This document shows, piece by piece, positions 31,098-43,402 of a stretch of DNA of 64,000 nt. The notes beneath the pieces are model-generated. The model saw only the letters and a program-made list of their open reading frames with translations. It was not told the origin of the DNA and made no database searches. Position 1 is the stretch's first letter; the number at the start of each line of letters is the position of its first letter. The stretch is from Bathynomus jamesi (lineage: Eukaryota > Arthropoda > Malacostraca > Isopoda > Cirolanidae): positions 581,501-645,500 of the forward strand of contig JAJOZX010000194.1 in assembly GCA_023014485.1 (NCBI GenBank), given 5' to 3'. The translations under genes and the position numbers were made by a program.

Positions 31098-32019
31098 ATT
31101 AATTTAAGATGTTGAAAACTTTTATTTTAAAGTACTGTACATGCAATTTATATCTTGGATGTTAAATAATCGTTGAAAAAGTTTATTTAGCAATTTTATT
31201 ATGCACTTGGAAGAATGAAAAGTTGTTTTTACTTAAAAGAGTGGTTGAGATATTTCAGGCAGAAATGTATTCTTTTGCTTGAGTAATTTTCGTTACTTTT
31301 CAAAGGTACTTTAAAGAATTTTCCACTTTTCTCTCCATTTACAGTAGTGATACGGCACAGTTCCCAAAATAACATCTTATATATAAAACAAGAGGAACAT
31401 TCATTTAAAATAGTTCAGAAAAAGTAACAAAATTGTTTAAAACAGAACACACTTTGAAATATTTTTAGTACACTCTATTATAATTAAATACAATCCATCA
31501 TTTCCCTCAGTGTATGCTTATATTTAAGTAAAGGTCGGATGAAGTAAATATTAAGCGCTTTATGGTGTACAGAGTTCTATTGCATAAAATAAAACTCTTC
31601 AACATGTACAAATAAGAAAATGCAATACATTGCAGTTAACACGTACAATAAGTAATATTCTTTGTCTCTTCACTGACCGATCACATGCATTACAAGCTCA
31701 TAACACTGTGCAACAATTTTTTGTTTATGTTGATTTTTTTATCTTTTCTATATATGTTTCGGCCACGCTGATTACAAATTTGGCATCGGTTTTGCTCGGA
31801 AAACTATAGCTTTTATATAGTCAAATTTAGAAATCTTACTTTTTCGCCATTTTTAAGGCATTTTTCTGAGATAGCAAAAGTAATTTCAAGTGCAAAATTC
31901 AAAATGTCCCCAAAACTGGGGTTTATTAGTAATGTTTTTATTGGTTAAGGTCCATTATTAAATATTTGTACACATTTCGTTTATAAAATGGTTTTTTTTA
32001 TTTTTCAGATATTTGAATT
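31098..32019. other. Intron/upstream region, no gene seen
   Basis: AT-rich. It ends in a pyrimidine-rich tract and ttttcag (32003-32009), a possible 3' splice site just before the gene at 32026. Confidence 0.45.
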
Positions 32020-32025
32020 AGAATT

Positions 32026-33651
32026 ATATGGTGATGGCTACCAATAGGCCCCGCAGACACTCTGCAGATTCATTTTGTTATGTTTGCGGCCATTACATCA
32101 ATCCAAAGCAAGTAAAGCACAAAATTGACACAGGAACGAAGTTTCGTACAGCATATCACGTTTACTTTGGCATGCCCATGGGCGATCAAGATAAATCATG
32201 GGCACCTCACTTTTGCTGTGGAAGCTGCCGTTCCACATTAGAAGGATGGCTGCGAGGACCAGAAAAGGCATGCCATTTGCTATTCCTCGCATTTGGAGGG
32301 GGCAAACCAATCACCACGATGATTGCTACTTCTGTATGGAAGACATTTCACTCTACAAGAGAGGTAAAGGTCGAAAAAATGTCCTCTATCCAAATATCCC
32401 ATCTTCTGTTGCCTCAGTTCCCCATAATGAAGATTTACTCGTTCCATGCCCATCCACCATGGAGGAAATAGAAGAAACGCCTTTAATATCCTCGATGAAG
32501 ATGAAGATGCTGACTTCGAGGCAAGCTCCAATACGTCACCCCATTTCCCCAAACAGAAAGACATAGACGACTTACTTAGGGATATGAACCTTACGAAAAC
32601 CAATGCAGAAATTATGACGTCCCGCCTTAGAGTGGAATCTTTTGGACCCCAAGTGTCAAGATCTCTTTCTACAGGAATAGGCATTTGCGATACGCTTCTT
32701 TCTACTCCTGTTTTGCATCGAGCTCTCTTTTCTACTGCTGTGATGTGAATGGCCTTTTTGCTGAGATAGGAATTGAATACAGCCCTGCTGATTGGCGTTT
32801 GTTTATTGACAGTTCAACTAGAAGTTTAAAAGGCGTCCTACTACATAATGGAAACATTTCCATCTATTCCTGTGGCTCATTCGGTTGAATTGAAGGAAGA
32901 ATATGAAAATGTAAAGCAGTTGCTAGACAAAATAAACTACAGTGAACATAGACGGGATGTATGTGGAGACTTCAAAATGCTAGGATTCCTGCTTGGACTA
33001 CAGAGCGGTTACACTAAATATTCGTGTTTCCTCTGCCGTTGGGACAGCAGAGCAGATGGTGAGCACTTTGTCAGAAAGGAATGGCCCGTAAGAAATGGGC
33101 TTAATCCAGGCAAAAACAATGTTCTTAACGAAGCCCTCATTCCAACAGACAAAATTTTGCTACCCCCGCTGCATATCAAGCTTGGTCTTATTAAGCAATT
33201 CATCAAAGCTTTGGATGCTGAAAGTGATGCTCTTTATCATATATGTTCAATGTTTCCTAAACTTTCTGAAACTAAAATCAAGGGAGGCATATTTGTTGGA
33301 CTTCAAGTGAGACGCATGTCAGCATCTAAAGAGTTAGAAGAAAAAATGACAGCTCTCGGAAAAAAATGCTTGGCAGTCATTTCGGCTTGTAGTCCGTGGA
33401 TTTTGGGTAACAAGAACGACAACTACAAAGAGCTAGTAGAAAATCTACTCAAACATTTTCAAAGGCTAGGTTGTAGAATGTCTCTGAAGTTACACTATCT
33501 GGAATTGCATTTAGAATTCTTCAGACCAAATTTGGGTGACGTAAGTGAAGAACATTGGACGAAGCTATGATGGGCGACTATATCTGGTGTTTAATACGAG
33601 ATAATCCACGGGACTACAAGAGAAAAAGTCGCTCAAATGTATATTTTTAAG
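32026..33651 (+). pseudogene. Multi-copy zinc-finger gene of unknown family, broken
   Basis: At least five frames follow each other over 1.6 kb. The start is in MATNRPRRHSADSFCYVCGHY; then Cys pairs (FCCGSCRSTL, CYFCMEDIS) suggest a zinc-binding head. After an acidic linker comes a long conserved block: RLFIDSSTRSLKGVLLHNGN, ICGDFKMLGFLLGLQ-like VCGDFKMLGFLLGLQSGYTKYSCFLCRWDSRA, LPPLHIKLGLIKQFIKAL, FPKLSETKIKGGIFVGLQ, then LGCRMSLKLHYLELHLEFF and SEEHW. The same protein occurs in fragment inside Polinton copy 2 (48482-49122, minus strand). The family is common in arthropod and cnidarian genomes, as far as I know without an assigned function. The multiple copies suggest it travels in a mobile element, but I see no terminal repeats here. 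Confidence 0.75.
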
Positions 33652-34251
33652 CGCTATCCGCTTAGATTTGTGAGCATATTTGTGTGCATATTATATTTGG
33701 GTGCATTATATATTATATACGCATTATATATACAATTTACACATTATATATCTTTAAATATGAAATATATTTATTTTTCTTTCCTTTTTTTTATTGTGCT
33801 TTTGCTCTTTGATAAGCCACTAGGTACAAAAAATAGATTATGGTTTTCGGAAGAAACTAGAGTTTTCACGAGAAAACTAATGCGATTTTTTAATTCAGCG
33901 CACCCAAAAACAAAGAAACACCAAAAAATAAGATAAACACAAATTTTCCAAAATTTTGTTACATAGCGTAATAATTAATAAACAGAATATTTAAACTAGT
34001 TACAACTAATTATATAAATTTAAGGAATATTTATTGCAAAGTTAATTGAAAGAACATCCAATTAAGTTAGTAATAGTTTTAGTTTAATCTAAAGGAATCA
34101 AAATGAAAAACTGAAAAGTTAAAAGAGCAAAACATAGCATAGGTGAAGGAAAGACCTACCTACTTCACATGACCGCCAGAGGGCGCATCTATCTTCGTCT
34201 GATAAGACGTTAAGAAAAAAACAAAAAACTCCAAAGTAAATAAATATTTCT
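33652..34251. other. AT-rich region after the zinc-finger gene
   Basis: Possible 3' untranslated part of the unit. The open frame near 33637-33936 is low-complexity and I do not support it as a gene. Confidence 0.4.
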
Positions 34252-34547
34252 GGGGCTTTTCCGTTCTATGGGCACCAACGAGGTTAGGTTAGGTCAGGTC
34301 AGGATATGTTAAGCTAGGTTGGGTTAAGTTAGGTATGACCAATAATAATGATAATGGAATGTAATAAATAGTCAAATTTTTTAAGAAACGACAAATATTT
34401 TTTGTTTTATGTTCATAGCTGTTAAATTAAATAAATTAAATTTCTCCTATTCAAAATGTACTGATTATTATTAATAAAAAGTTAAAATAAGTTTAGAAAA
34501 TATTAATTTCTCTCATTTCAATGGTGCCCAGAGAACGGAAAAGGTCC
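34252..34547. mobile_element. Fold-back/MITE (GGGGCTTTTCCG ends)
   Basis: The ends GGGGCTTTTCCGTTCT and AGAACGGAAAAGGTCC are flanked by an 8-bp duplication, ATATTTCT/ATATTTCC, with one mismatch. Its terminus (CTTTTCCG) matches that of the element at 6641. Confidence 0.75.
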
Positions 34548-34727
34548 ATATTTCCTTATATCAGGTCATCCCATAAGTAATGTCGTTTTTTATGATAGAT
34601 TAAGTTTAAACTAGTCCTACTCGGTCTAAGCATAAATTTTCTGAAGGTTATATCTAAGAGGAGATCTACCGTGTTTCGCTACATACTTTACAGACCTTGA
34701 CCAGTGAAGACGTGTGGTTTTGCTTTA

Positions 34728-37700
34728 TAGTCCAGGCAATTTGTAGTTAGACCTGGGCAAAATTGCTTCAGAAGCTTTCTAAACTGTTTCCAGCTCAGGA
34801 ACCATTGCCGAATAACATATCCAAAATCCGACAAAATTGGACCCCGGGAACACCCCCAAAAATGAAATTCAAAATGGCGGACTGGATGTTTCCTACGAAA
34901 AAAAAATATATATAATTAATTTACGCTTTTATTTATAGAGATACATTTGATGCTTTTTCTTTCAGTTGTAATGTTTTAAATAATTCAACAATATACAACA
35001 CAACCAGTTATTACGCAAATATAATGTTATATAGCTTTTTACAGATTTTTATAATCAATAATACAACAATTATTTTTGTCCCAGTTTCAAGTTATGTTCA
35101 TTACAGAAGAAGTGATACCTGGTCACAAACATACAGAAATTAATCCTCTTCATCACTATCATCGGATAGATTACCGGTACTTGGGTTGTTATCGCAACCA
35201 CTGATTTGGCACTCGCCACAAGCGGCTGAACATGGCATTCCATTACGCTTGCATCCACATCTTGAAGTAGCACATTTCGTCTTGCAGGAGCAGCGGATCA
35301 TGTTGAGTAGATAATTTGGAGCTGGTGGCTTGTCGCAGGCTGTAGGGTAGTAGGAATTATTCTTTACATACCAACCCCACTGCTCTGCATCGATCTTCTC
35401 TTCTGTAGACTTCCAGATTAGTATTTGAAAGTATGTGCGAAAGCTGTGGTACTTTGTGGACGCATCGGTAGGTGGCAAACGTTCGGGTGTAACAAAAGAT
35501 TTAGCTGTAGCTACCTTTTCAACTAACATTCGATGACGTAGTGCGTTAGTGGATTCAAGTGTTTTGCAGCCATACAACAGAAGCATTGCCTTTCTTCCAG
35601 CGGCTTCAATGTCAGAGTGTTGGCAACAATCAGAACAGAATGTATTTGCAACTGAACGGAGTTCAGCCACCTTCATCAGTGTGTCGAATGCTATGGCTTT
35701 ACCGATCGAAAAAATTCTGGATGTGCTATCACAGCCCGTGAAAGCATGCACAAACAGGAGATACTTGCAGATGTCATTGCCTAACAATGATTGAATGCTG
35801 AGAATATCATACACAGGATTAGGAGATGGTCCCCGTCTTATATCGCTGCGATAGTACAACTTGAAACCACTGTCCTTGGCATGGTACAGAAGGAGAATCA
35901 GCAAGTCGGTGTCTTCCCCTATTACTGTTGTAGTTGCATTTTCTGATGAGGAAACTGCTGCACGAACGATGTCCACATCAGCATCCCCATCTGCGTTGTG
36001 AACAGTACACCCGTGCTTCTTCAACATCTCACCTACGAGGAAATAAATGCTTGCTTGTTGTTTTCATTAGCCAAGAAGTGTCCCTTCTGGCCAACAAACT
36101 TCATGCTTGGACTGAGATTCACATTTCTGCTTGTCTTGGTGCTGCGTCTTCTGTGGGTCATGTCCTTGATCGTAGGAGAGCTGCTGTAGCCATCAAAAAC
36201 AATGATTGCTTTTCCATATGTTTTCAGAGTGAAATCGACATATGAGTTGGCGATGCTGTCATATGTTTCATCTTGACGCCAGGAAACACGATGTAGTAGA
36301 GATCCACCATCCAATACGTACTGGTCTGTGCACTGAATTTCTTGAACTTCTTCCATGCGTAAAGTGTCAGTGTATTTGATTATTGCATGAGCTAGCTGAG
36401 ACTTACCGGGTTTCCTCAAGATACTTCGTGATTCGAACAATGCAGGAGGATCAGTTCGTAACACATGACATCTTCAAGATTCATGTCTCCGCCAGTGGCA
36501 ACAGTCATCATTCTCTGAAACAGTAGTGCAGGATCTACTTCTATATCTGAAGCATCAGTGATCACAACGGCAGAAGCAGATCCTAGTGTTTTCACTTTGT
36601 CAGATCTTTTGGCAGAATATGTAAAGGCTTGTTTCCCAATCATTTTTACGACAATGTTCGTACCGATTGAATGCAATTGATGAACGTTAACTCCAGGATC
36701 AGCAGTTAGCCCTGTTACAATGTTGCAGAGACCCGAGGTAGAATGGAATGGGGATAAGGATTCCAGACGTTCAAGTACTTTCTTCATGTCATTACTGTCC
36801 CTGATTTGTCTACTTCCCCTCATTTCCTTGTGCTGTTCACTACTTTCCAACAAAACTCTGGTGTATTCCTGCATTGCTAAGTTATAAGTGGAACACAGAG
36901 GCATAGAAAAGAGCCACGTTGTCCTTTGGATGTCTGTAAATCCACTTCCGCGTGTCAGTCCGCCTCTGCTTTTCAGGGAACGCATTAGTACTTGTTCTAT
37001 CACCAGGTCTGTGCCGAGTCCGGCCCATAATCTGTCGCTTCTTCTTACCACAAACTTACCTTCCTGGAACATTTTGTTAACGGCTGGATTTTCAGAAGGC
37101 AAACTTAACATTTTCTGCAGGTACAGGTATATCGATTTCAGGTAATTGTGATGTCCGGCTGCTGCAATTATGGGGATGGTCTCCAGCATAGCTTGCAAGT
37201 GCAAATCCCACGAGCCGGTTCTGTCTGCTGTTATCAAGGAACGTGCAATGTTGATCATTCGCTGATATTCCAACCAGAGTTGACTTGTTTGCGAAGTAGA
37301 TTGTAGGTCATTTTCTTCGCATCCAAAGTGGTAGCAATCTGAGACAATGCATTCGAAGATTCCACATCCTCAACTGATTGTTTGGCGGTCATAACATTGT
37401 CGAGCAGGTCACAAGCTTCCTTATGGAGGTCATGAGGAGTTCCATCTTCATTACGAGGGAAAACGTCTGCGACTAGTAAGGTACTAAGAGCTGCATCTAC
37501 TATCATATGACCACGTATCGCTCTTGAAACAGCTTTTCCAGACATCATGTGTTGCACGGCATTTGGTCCGTATATTTCTTGAAGTACTTCAGACAATCCT
37601 GAACCATTCATAAGAGTACCGACTGCTCCCAAAAGATTCATCAGAGTGTGAAATGATCCCAGCATTAAAACAATGTCCTGCAGGTCTCTCTGTTCATTGA

Positions 37701-40077
37701 TGATTTGGGAAGCTTTCCAGAACAAAGGCTGATCAAAGGTAATAATGCATGGGACTTTTTGATCGCGTGCTATCTTGCTCAAATATAGTAATGTCGAAAA
37801 TATGCAGGTCATGTCAGTTGGCGACATATCTATGATGGGAAGGAACGTGATCGACGCCACACCTGGATGTGAGACACTTGATCCACCGTGAATTGCCTGC
37901 ATTGTTCCGGACCAACTTGGACCTGATCTTTCTGCTGAAGATATCTGCCAGAGAAGACTAAGTCGACTTATGGTGGCAGTGGGTACTGGAAGTTCGCGGA
38001 ATGAGATGTCCTTCAACATGCTTCTCGCGTGTCTATATTCCCTAATGTCAACGGTTGCAATCTTCTTAATGTCATTGTCACCAACATTACGCCTGTGAAT
38101 AGAAGGGTGGATCTTGATCTTCGGAGTTATTGCGGCAATCATACCCATTCCATGAAAGGTATTCTTCCCATCCAAAGTGCAGACATCATGATCGACGTTA
38201 TCTGCTGCTAGAAGGACTGCAGTGTTTTCATCAACAGTAAAAGAGCCAGACCCACTTGCCAGCGCCGCGTTTCTTCGAATCTTGTTACTTCTGCATACGA
38301 CGAACAGTAACCCAGCTGATGGAGAACGTCAATAAGGTACCTTGACCTAAAGTTGTGGTGTAGCTGAACCGACAAACCGATCTGTAGTGGACATAGTAAT
38401 CCTCTAGGACGGGTTGCTTGCATAATGCTCTGCCCAATTGCACCTATTTTTCTTGAAGCATCCTGTCCCGCAAATGCTTTTGATAATAGCAATTTCAGAC
38501 TGTTGGGAATGTAATCAAGAGCACTTTCTGCAGTGATGTCATTTGGAGATGGATACACATCTTTTCTAGGCGAGTCGACAGACTTGATATCACTTCTGAT
38601 TATTTTTGCAGCAGCTTCTACTAGGTAAATCTTCTGTAGCTCTATATCTATATCACATTCTTTCGACTTTTTGTGATAATCTATAAGAATTTCATAGCTG
38701 TCTCTCGTAGTGTTACTACATCTGCCTTCCCACTTTCACCTGATATTATGATCTTGTCTCGTAACGTTCTAAAAGCTTTCTCTTCATGTGCCTGCGTTCG
38801 TAGACAGAGCTCTGACTTCCTTGAAGATATTCCTCCATTTTGGAAATTAGGTCTCCAATCAACAGTTGTTCATCATCATTCTCTTCCAGGTAAGCACAGG
38901 TCTGAAGAATGCTTGGTGTTGCTCTTCATTAGTTGGTCTCCCTTTCTTCGAATCATGATCGTCGGAGGAGTATGCGCGAGGAATGTTTTTTCCACTTCGA
39001 AAATTTACGCTGCAGGTGTGATGGTAGACACAATCTGCAGCAGGAAGATCACGAAGATAATACTCCAGACGGCCTTTTACATTAAACGACCATTCATCGC
39101 AGCGGCTTTCACAGCACCTTTTTATGGTTTCGGAGAACTCTGTAGTTCTTATTTTGACATGCTCTGATTTTGGTTTGTGTTTGGAAAAAAAGTCACAAAG
39201 GTATCACAAAAACAAACAGTGAGTAGCACTGGAAAATGCGTATTCATGAAAACGAGCACTTTTCCTTGGTATTGCCTCGCTGCGGTCTGTCGCTTCTTTA
39301 TTTCAATGGTCTTTTATCCGTAAACCTTTTCCTACATACAACGTGAACACTTATTCCAGCTGTTGCAACAACATCGCTTCCACGGCTGCGGCTGGATGCA
39401 TTTATACCATCTGCTCCTTTTTGCGAGATGTGAACCACTTCCTGTCCGCTGTCCAATTTCTCCTTACAAATCACGCACAATTCTTCAGGGGTCTGCATTC
39501 TTGAAGGCGGACGCACACCGAGTCAGCCGTACACCGAGTCAGTCTGAAACAGAAAACAAATTAATAAACTGTGTTGCAGTATTTAAAAGGAGTACATAAT
39601 AACAGTTTTAAAGAAAATGACAAGCACAAATACGCAGATTGATAGTGGGTAGTAGGAATTAAAGAGTTGTATATAATATAAGTTTATAAAGATGTAGCAA
39701 TGTCCATTCTCACATACACTCCATACAGTATATTTTATTTACATTACGTGACGTCATAGTTTAATACTAGCCGCCTAATACAATTTTTAGTGTCATATAG
39801 GTTAATTTAGAAACGAAAATGTGTTTTAAAACATTTTACTGATCAAGAAAAACGTCATAACTCTCTCTACAAAGCGAAATTAAAATTTATTGTATTTCGT
39901 AGAAAACTGCCAGTCCGCCATTTTGAATTTCATTTTTGGGGGTGTTCCCGGGGTCCAATTTTGTCGGATTTTGGATATGTTATTCTGCAATGGTTCCTGA
40001 GCTGGAAACAGTTTAGAAAGCTTCTGAAGCAATTTTGCCCAGGTTGAAGCTATTTTTGCTCTAGATTGCCTGGACTA
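34728..40077 (-). mobile_element. Academ-like DNA transposon (AcademX type) with XPG-like nuclease
   Basis: The ends TAGTCCAGGCAAT and ATTGCCTGGACTA lie outside a long inverted repeat of about 145 bp (34753-34897 with 39905-40047, starting cctgggcaaaattgcttc). A 3-bp duplication TTA flanks it (34725-34727, 40078-40080). Rejoining the flanks restores the mariner leader ...ttttgctttatgtgaacc. The single gene inside (minus strand) has a Cys/His head, a large middle part and an XPG-like nuclease with CXC tail. A 3-bp duplication plus an XPG nuclease fits the Academ superfamily, AcademX lineage. Confidence 0.8.
35131..39516 (-). pseudogene. Academ-like transposase with XPG nuclease and CXC domain, broken
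   Basis: Read from 39516 downwards. The first piece (39298-39516) has CVICKEKL...VHVVCRKRF, a Cys/His zinc site. A non-ATG stretch (about 38930-39170) has CCESRCDEW, DLPAADCVYHHTCSVNFRSGKNIP. The middle pieces (38208-38558, 37255-38175, 36416-37273) form the large transposase body. Next, 36033-36464 has IIVFDGYSSSPTIKDMTHRRR, like the N-terminal XPG block. The last piece (35140-36027) has ADGDADVDIV and GEDTDLL (metal-binding acidic residues of the XPG I block) and FTGCDSTSRIFSIGKAIA (helix-hairpin block). The tail, CSCKTKCATSRCGCKRNGMPCSAACGEC in part, is a CXC/tesmin cysteine module. At least five frameshifts separate the pieces. The XPG and CXC calls are my reading of motifs. Confidence 0.75.
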
Positions 40078-40098
40078 TTATGTGAACCGCTCATAAAC

Positions 40099-41095
40099 AT
40101 GGTGGTATCGGAAGAGCATATTAGGCATGTAATGCTTTACGAGTTCAAAAAAGGGAATAGTGCTACTGAAGCAACGCGAAACATTCAGAACGTTTACGGC
40201 AACGATATTCTACATGTGAGGAAATGTCAAGATGGTTTCAAAAGTTTAGGAATGGTGACTGCTGTTTGACAGATGCAGCACGCTCTGGACGCCCTGTTGA
40301 GTTTGATGATGACCTGCTGTTAGCCGCACTTGAAGAAGACTGTTCAACAACTGTCGAAGAATTGGCCCAGAAACTCGATTCATCCCCGTCCACCATCCAT
40401 CGACATTTGCAACAACTCGGGAAAGTGCCTAAGTTAGGAAAATGGGTGCTGCATGAATTGTCGGTCGACAATCTGAGGGTGCGGGTAAACAGCACAGCTC
40501 TTCATTCCTGTAAACTCTAAGATCCGTTTTTGCACCGTTTAGTGACTGGTGGTGAAAAGTGGATACTGTACCAGAATGTTAAGCGCCGTCGACAGTGGGT
40601 TTGTGCCGGAGAACCAGCGACACCACAGCCAAAACCAAATCTTCACCCTCGGAAGGTGGTGTAATACACTTTGAAACCTTACCACACAACCAAACAATCA
40701 CCGCTCAAGTCTACTGTCAACAACTGGATCGATTGAACACTGCACTAAAAGAAGAGAGACCTTCTTTGGTTAATCGGAAAGGAATCGTGTTCCACCACGA
40801 CAACGCACGTCCTCATACCGCTCGGATCACTTCCGCAAAAATTGAGGAGCTTGGGTGGGAAAAACTTCCCCATCCTCCATATTCTCCAGACCTTGCGCCT
40901 TCAGATTATCATCTCTTCGGGAGTCTGCAAAACTATCTTGACGAGAAACAGTATACTTCTTTAGATGACCTGCACACCAGTCTTTGTACGTTTTTTGCCT
41001 CAAAACCGCCTGAATTTTATAAACATGGCATTGAAAAGCTTGTAGGACGTTGGCAGAGTGTCATTGATTCCGATGGAAAATATATACTAGATTAA
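40099..41095 (+). pseudogene. mariner transposase (DD34D), broken
   Basis: Starts at ATG 40099 (MVVSEEHIRHVMLYEFKKG). Frame changes occur near 40230 and between 40500 and 40595. The DNA-binding half has GRPVEFDDD...TVEELAQKLDSSPSTIHRHLQQLG. The catalytic half has VFHHDNARPHTA (second Asp) and YSPDLAPSDYHLF (third Asp, 34 residues later). It ends at 41093-41095. It would act at TA sites in the nucleus; it is inactive here. Confidence 0.9.
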
Positions 41096-41425
41096 AAAGT
41101 TTCAGTCGAGTTTTTTTTTTTTGTCTTTCAAATTCCGATCTAAAAAAACGACATTACTTATGGGATGACCTCATAGTTTAGGCTCAAGAATACATTTGAA
41201 TGTAACTCGCGTAGTTACTAGCATAGTACAGAAACTACAACCATTAGGCCCACGTTAGGTTAGGTTATAGAGAGCTAAATATACGAAGAAACATGCATCA
41301 ATATAGAGGGCAATAATCTACCAAATGTATATTGTTGAAAATAAAGCTTAAATCCTTATATATAGCTATGCTGCAATATGTAGAAAGAATATAAGCATTG
41401 TTGTAGATTGTACGGTCGTTGGAAA

Positions 41426-41635
41426 GGATCACCTGAAGATCAGGGCCCCCAGACTTCGTTAGTTAGCCTTATAAAGCTAACTAACGAAAATATCACGACT
41501 TAACCTCACCAATCGTTATGTCAACTGTACGCCCTTGGGCCTTGACGATTGATTAGGTTAAGTCGTGATATTTTCGTTAGTTAGCCTTGTTAGGCTAACT
41601 AAAGAAGGCTGGGGGCCCTGATCTTCAAGTGATCC
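41426..41635. mobile_element. Fold-back MITE (GGATCACCTG ends)
   Basis: The arms cover GGATCACCTGAAGATCAGGGCCCCCAG and GTTAGTTAGCCTTATAA, inverted on the right. An 8-bp duplication GTTGGAAA/GTTGGACA (one mismatch) flanks it. The interior, cgaaaatatcacgacttaacctNacc, is shared with 6641-6891. Confidence 0.8.
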
Positions 41636-41799
41636 GTTGGACAAAATTTGGTTGAATGGTATTTTTAAAATCGTAAATGTGAACTGTCATTTGTCCATAT
41701 GTAGAAATGTAAGTTACTCGCAGTATTTATTAAAGTTTTGATGGCATAATTTGCTTATCTTAAAACTTTTTTCACAGTGTAATAATTGCAAGGGTTTGT

Positions 41800-42190
41800 A
41801 TCAATATCCCCTCATATATTTATGACCTTGACTTTTGGTGCAAGAACACGAGTCTCGCTCGCATCACATCGTCTTGTGATGAGCCATACGTGTTTCATGA
41901 ATTTATGCGAGTAGTTAAAAAATTATGGCGTCTACCTTCATTTGACTTTTGACGACTATTTGTGACCTTGACCTTTGATGTAGGAACTGAATTTTGCTCA
42001 TGACATATCGTCTTGTCGTGATCCATGTGTGTGTGAAATTTCATCAATTTATTTTTGAGCAGTTTAAACGTTATAGCCCGACACGAAAGTGTGACGAACA
42101 AACGAACGACCATACATGCATACGGACCGACAAACGGAAAAATACAATCCAGTATGGCCCCTCCAAAAATTAGTTGGTCGGGGGCATAAT
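41800..42190. repeat. Dispersed repeat with 'tgaccttgacctttg' motifs
   Basis: Two rounds of 'gaccttgac(c/t)tttg' and 'catcgtcttgt(g/c)atgagcc' are followed by 'cgacacgaaagtgtgacgaacaaacgaacgac' and a 'gggggcata' end. It has the look of an interspersed repeat with internal duplication. No ORF. Confidence 0.45.
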
Positions 42191-42479
42191 TAATGATATT
42201 ATTATTGCACAACAATGTATGACATTTATTATACCATCGAAAAAAAAGGTTATAAGCTCGTAAAATAGTTGTAATTAATATGCGAAAACCTAAATTTACT
42301 GGAGTTTTATTTTTCATTTTTCTATATAAGGACTGGTTATGCTTGACAGGTCACATTTTAAAAATAGGGTTGGAGCAAACTTTTTGTAATGACTGTGCGT
42401 ACATTATAAGCGCTAATTTTTTTTACTAAACGTGTTAAGTAGGTTTTTATCTTCCTGACAAGCATATCCCTTCTTCATT

Positions 42480-42960
42480 TATCACCCTAACCACAGTCCA
42501 TATATATATATATATATATATATATAGATATATATATATATATATATACGTAAAGAACGACGCTTGTGTAGAAGAGCGTCCGTACAAGATGACGAGAGAG
42601 AACGAGCAAATGAAAAACTAGGCACCTCCCAGAAATCGAACCCGGGATCATCCAATTGCCGGTCGGATATGCTAACCACTGCACTAAGGTCCCCGATCAG
42701 TCACAACTCTTAATTCTCCTACATACGAGCGGAATCGAATGCCATGAGGGGGCACCTTCTCATGCCGTACATATATACATTTTAACTGCAAACAACACAC
42801 AGTATAATTAATGTAAAGAACGACGCTTGTGTAGATCCCGGGTTCGATTCCTGGGAGGTGCCTCGTTTTTCATTTACTCGTTCTCTCTCCTCATCTTGTG
42901 CGGACGCTCTTCTACACAGGCGTCGTTCTTTACATTAATTATACTGTGTGTTGTTTGCAG

Positions 42961-43001
<41 letters not shown>

Positions 43002-43018
43002 TTATATATATTATATAT
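42480..43018. repeat. tRNA-like SINE pair in inverted orientation, with TA runs
   Basis: On the minus strand, 42619-42695 has an A-box TTAGTGCAGTGG and a B-box GGTTCGATTTC, as in a tRNA-derived SINE head. A second head (42830-42861, plus strand) has GGGTTCGATTCCTGGGAGGTGCC. The sequence 'gtaaagaacgacgc(t/c)tgtgtagaagagcgtccg' occurs in both orientations (42550-42590 and 42895-42935). (TA)n runs flank it. A functional tRNA is unlikely: the acceptor arms do not pair. Confidence 0.55.
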
Positions 43019-43019
43019 A

Positions 43020-43356
43020 AAGGGTGTGCGATTCGGATATTTTTATTTCGATTCGATTTTCGATTCGATTCGGCCACTTGTTTTCGATTCTCGATTCAAT
43101 TCGATTCGACTGCGACTGTGCACTGCATTCACCTATACTTTACAACATACATGCACCAGCAACACCATACTGAAAAGCGTAATAAACAACTGAACCCAAA
43201 GAACTGGTCCAAATTTGTCACACCGCGAGGCGCGCGCACGTGATTCTGTGACATCACAAAATCAAAAGCTAACCATGCGCATTGGGCGCTCAGATCTTTA
43301 TAAAAGCGTAGTCTCTCAAATATCCAACTATTTTATAACGTTATTATATTATATAT

Positions 43357-43402
<46 letters not shown>

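Larger units (their letters stand above)
34561..41173 (+). mobile_element. mariner (DD34D) split by an Academ-like element
   Basis: The inverted repeats read AGGTCATCCCATAAGTAATGTCGTTTTTT and its complement, with TA on both sides (34559-34560, 41174-41175). Removing the 5.35-kb insert (34728-40077) leaves about 1.26 kb, the normal mariner length, with the transposase beginning 20 bases after the insertion point. Confidence 0.9.

Noticed and set aside
33637..33936. Coding region after the zinc-finger gene
   Set aside because: Low-complexity I/Y/F-rich peptide with no similarity to the conserved block; likely untranslated.
42619..42695. tRNA gene
   Set aside because: A and B boxes are present but the acceptor ends do not pair and the anticodon loop is 9 nt; a SINE head is a better call.
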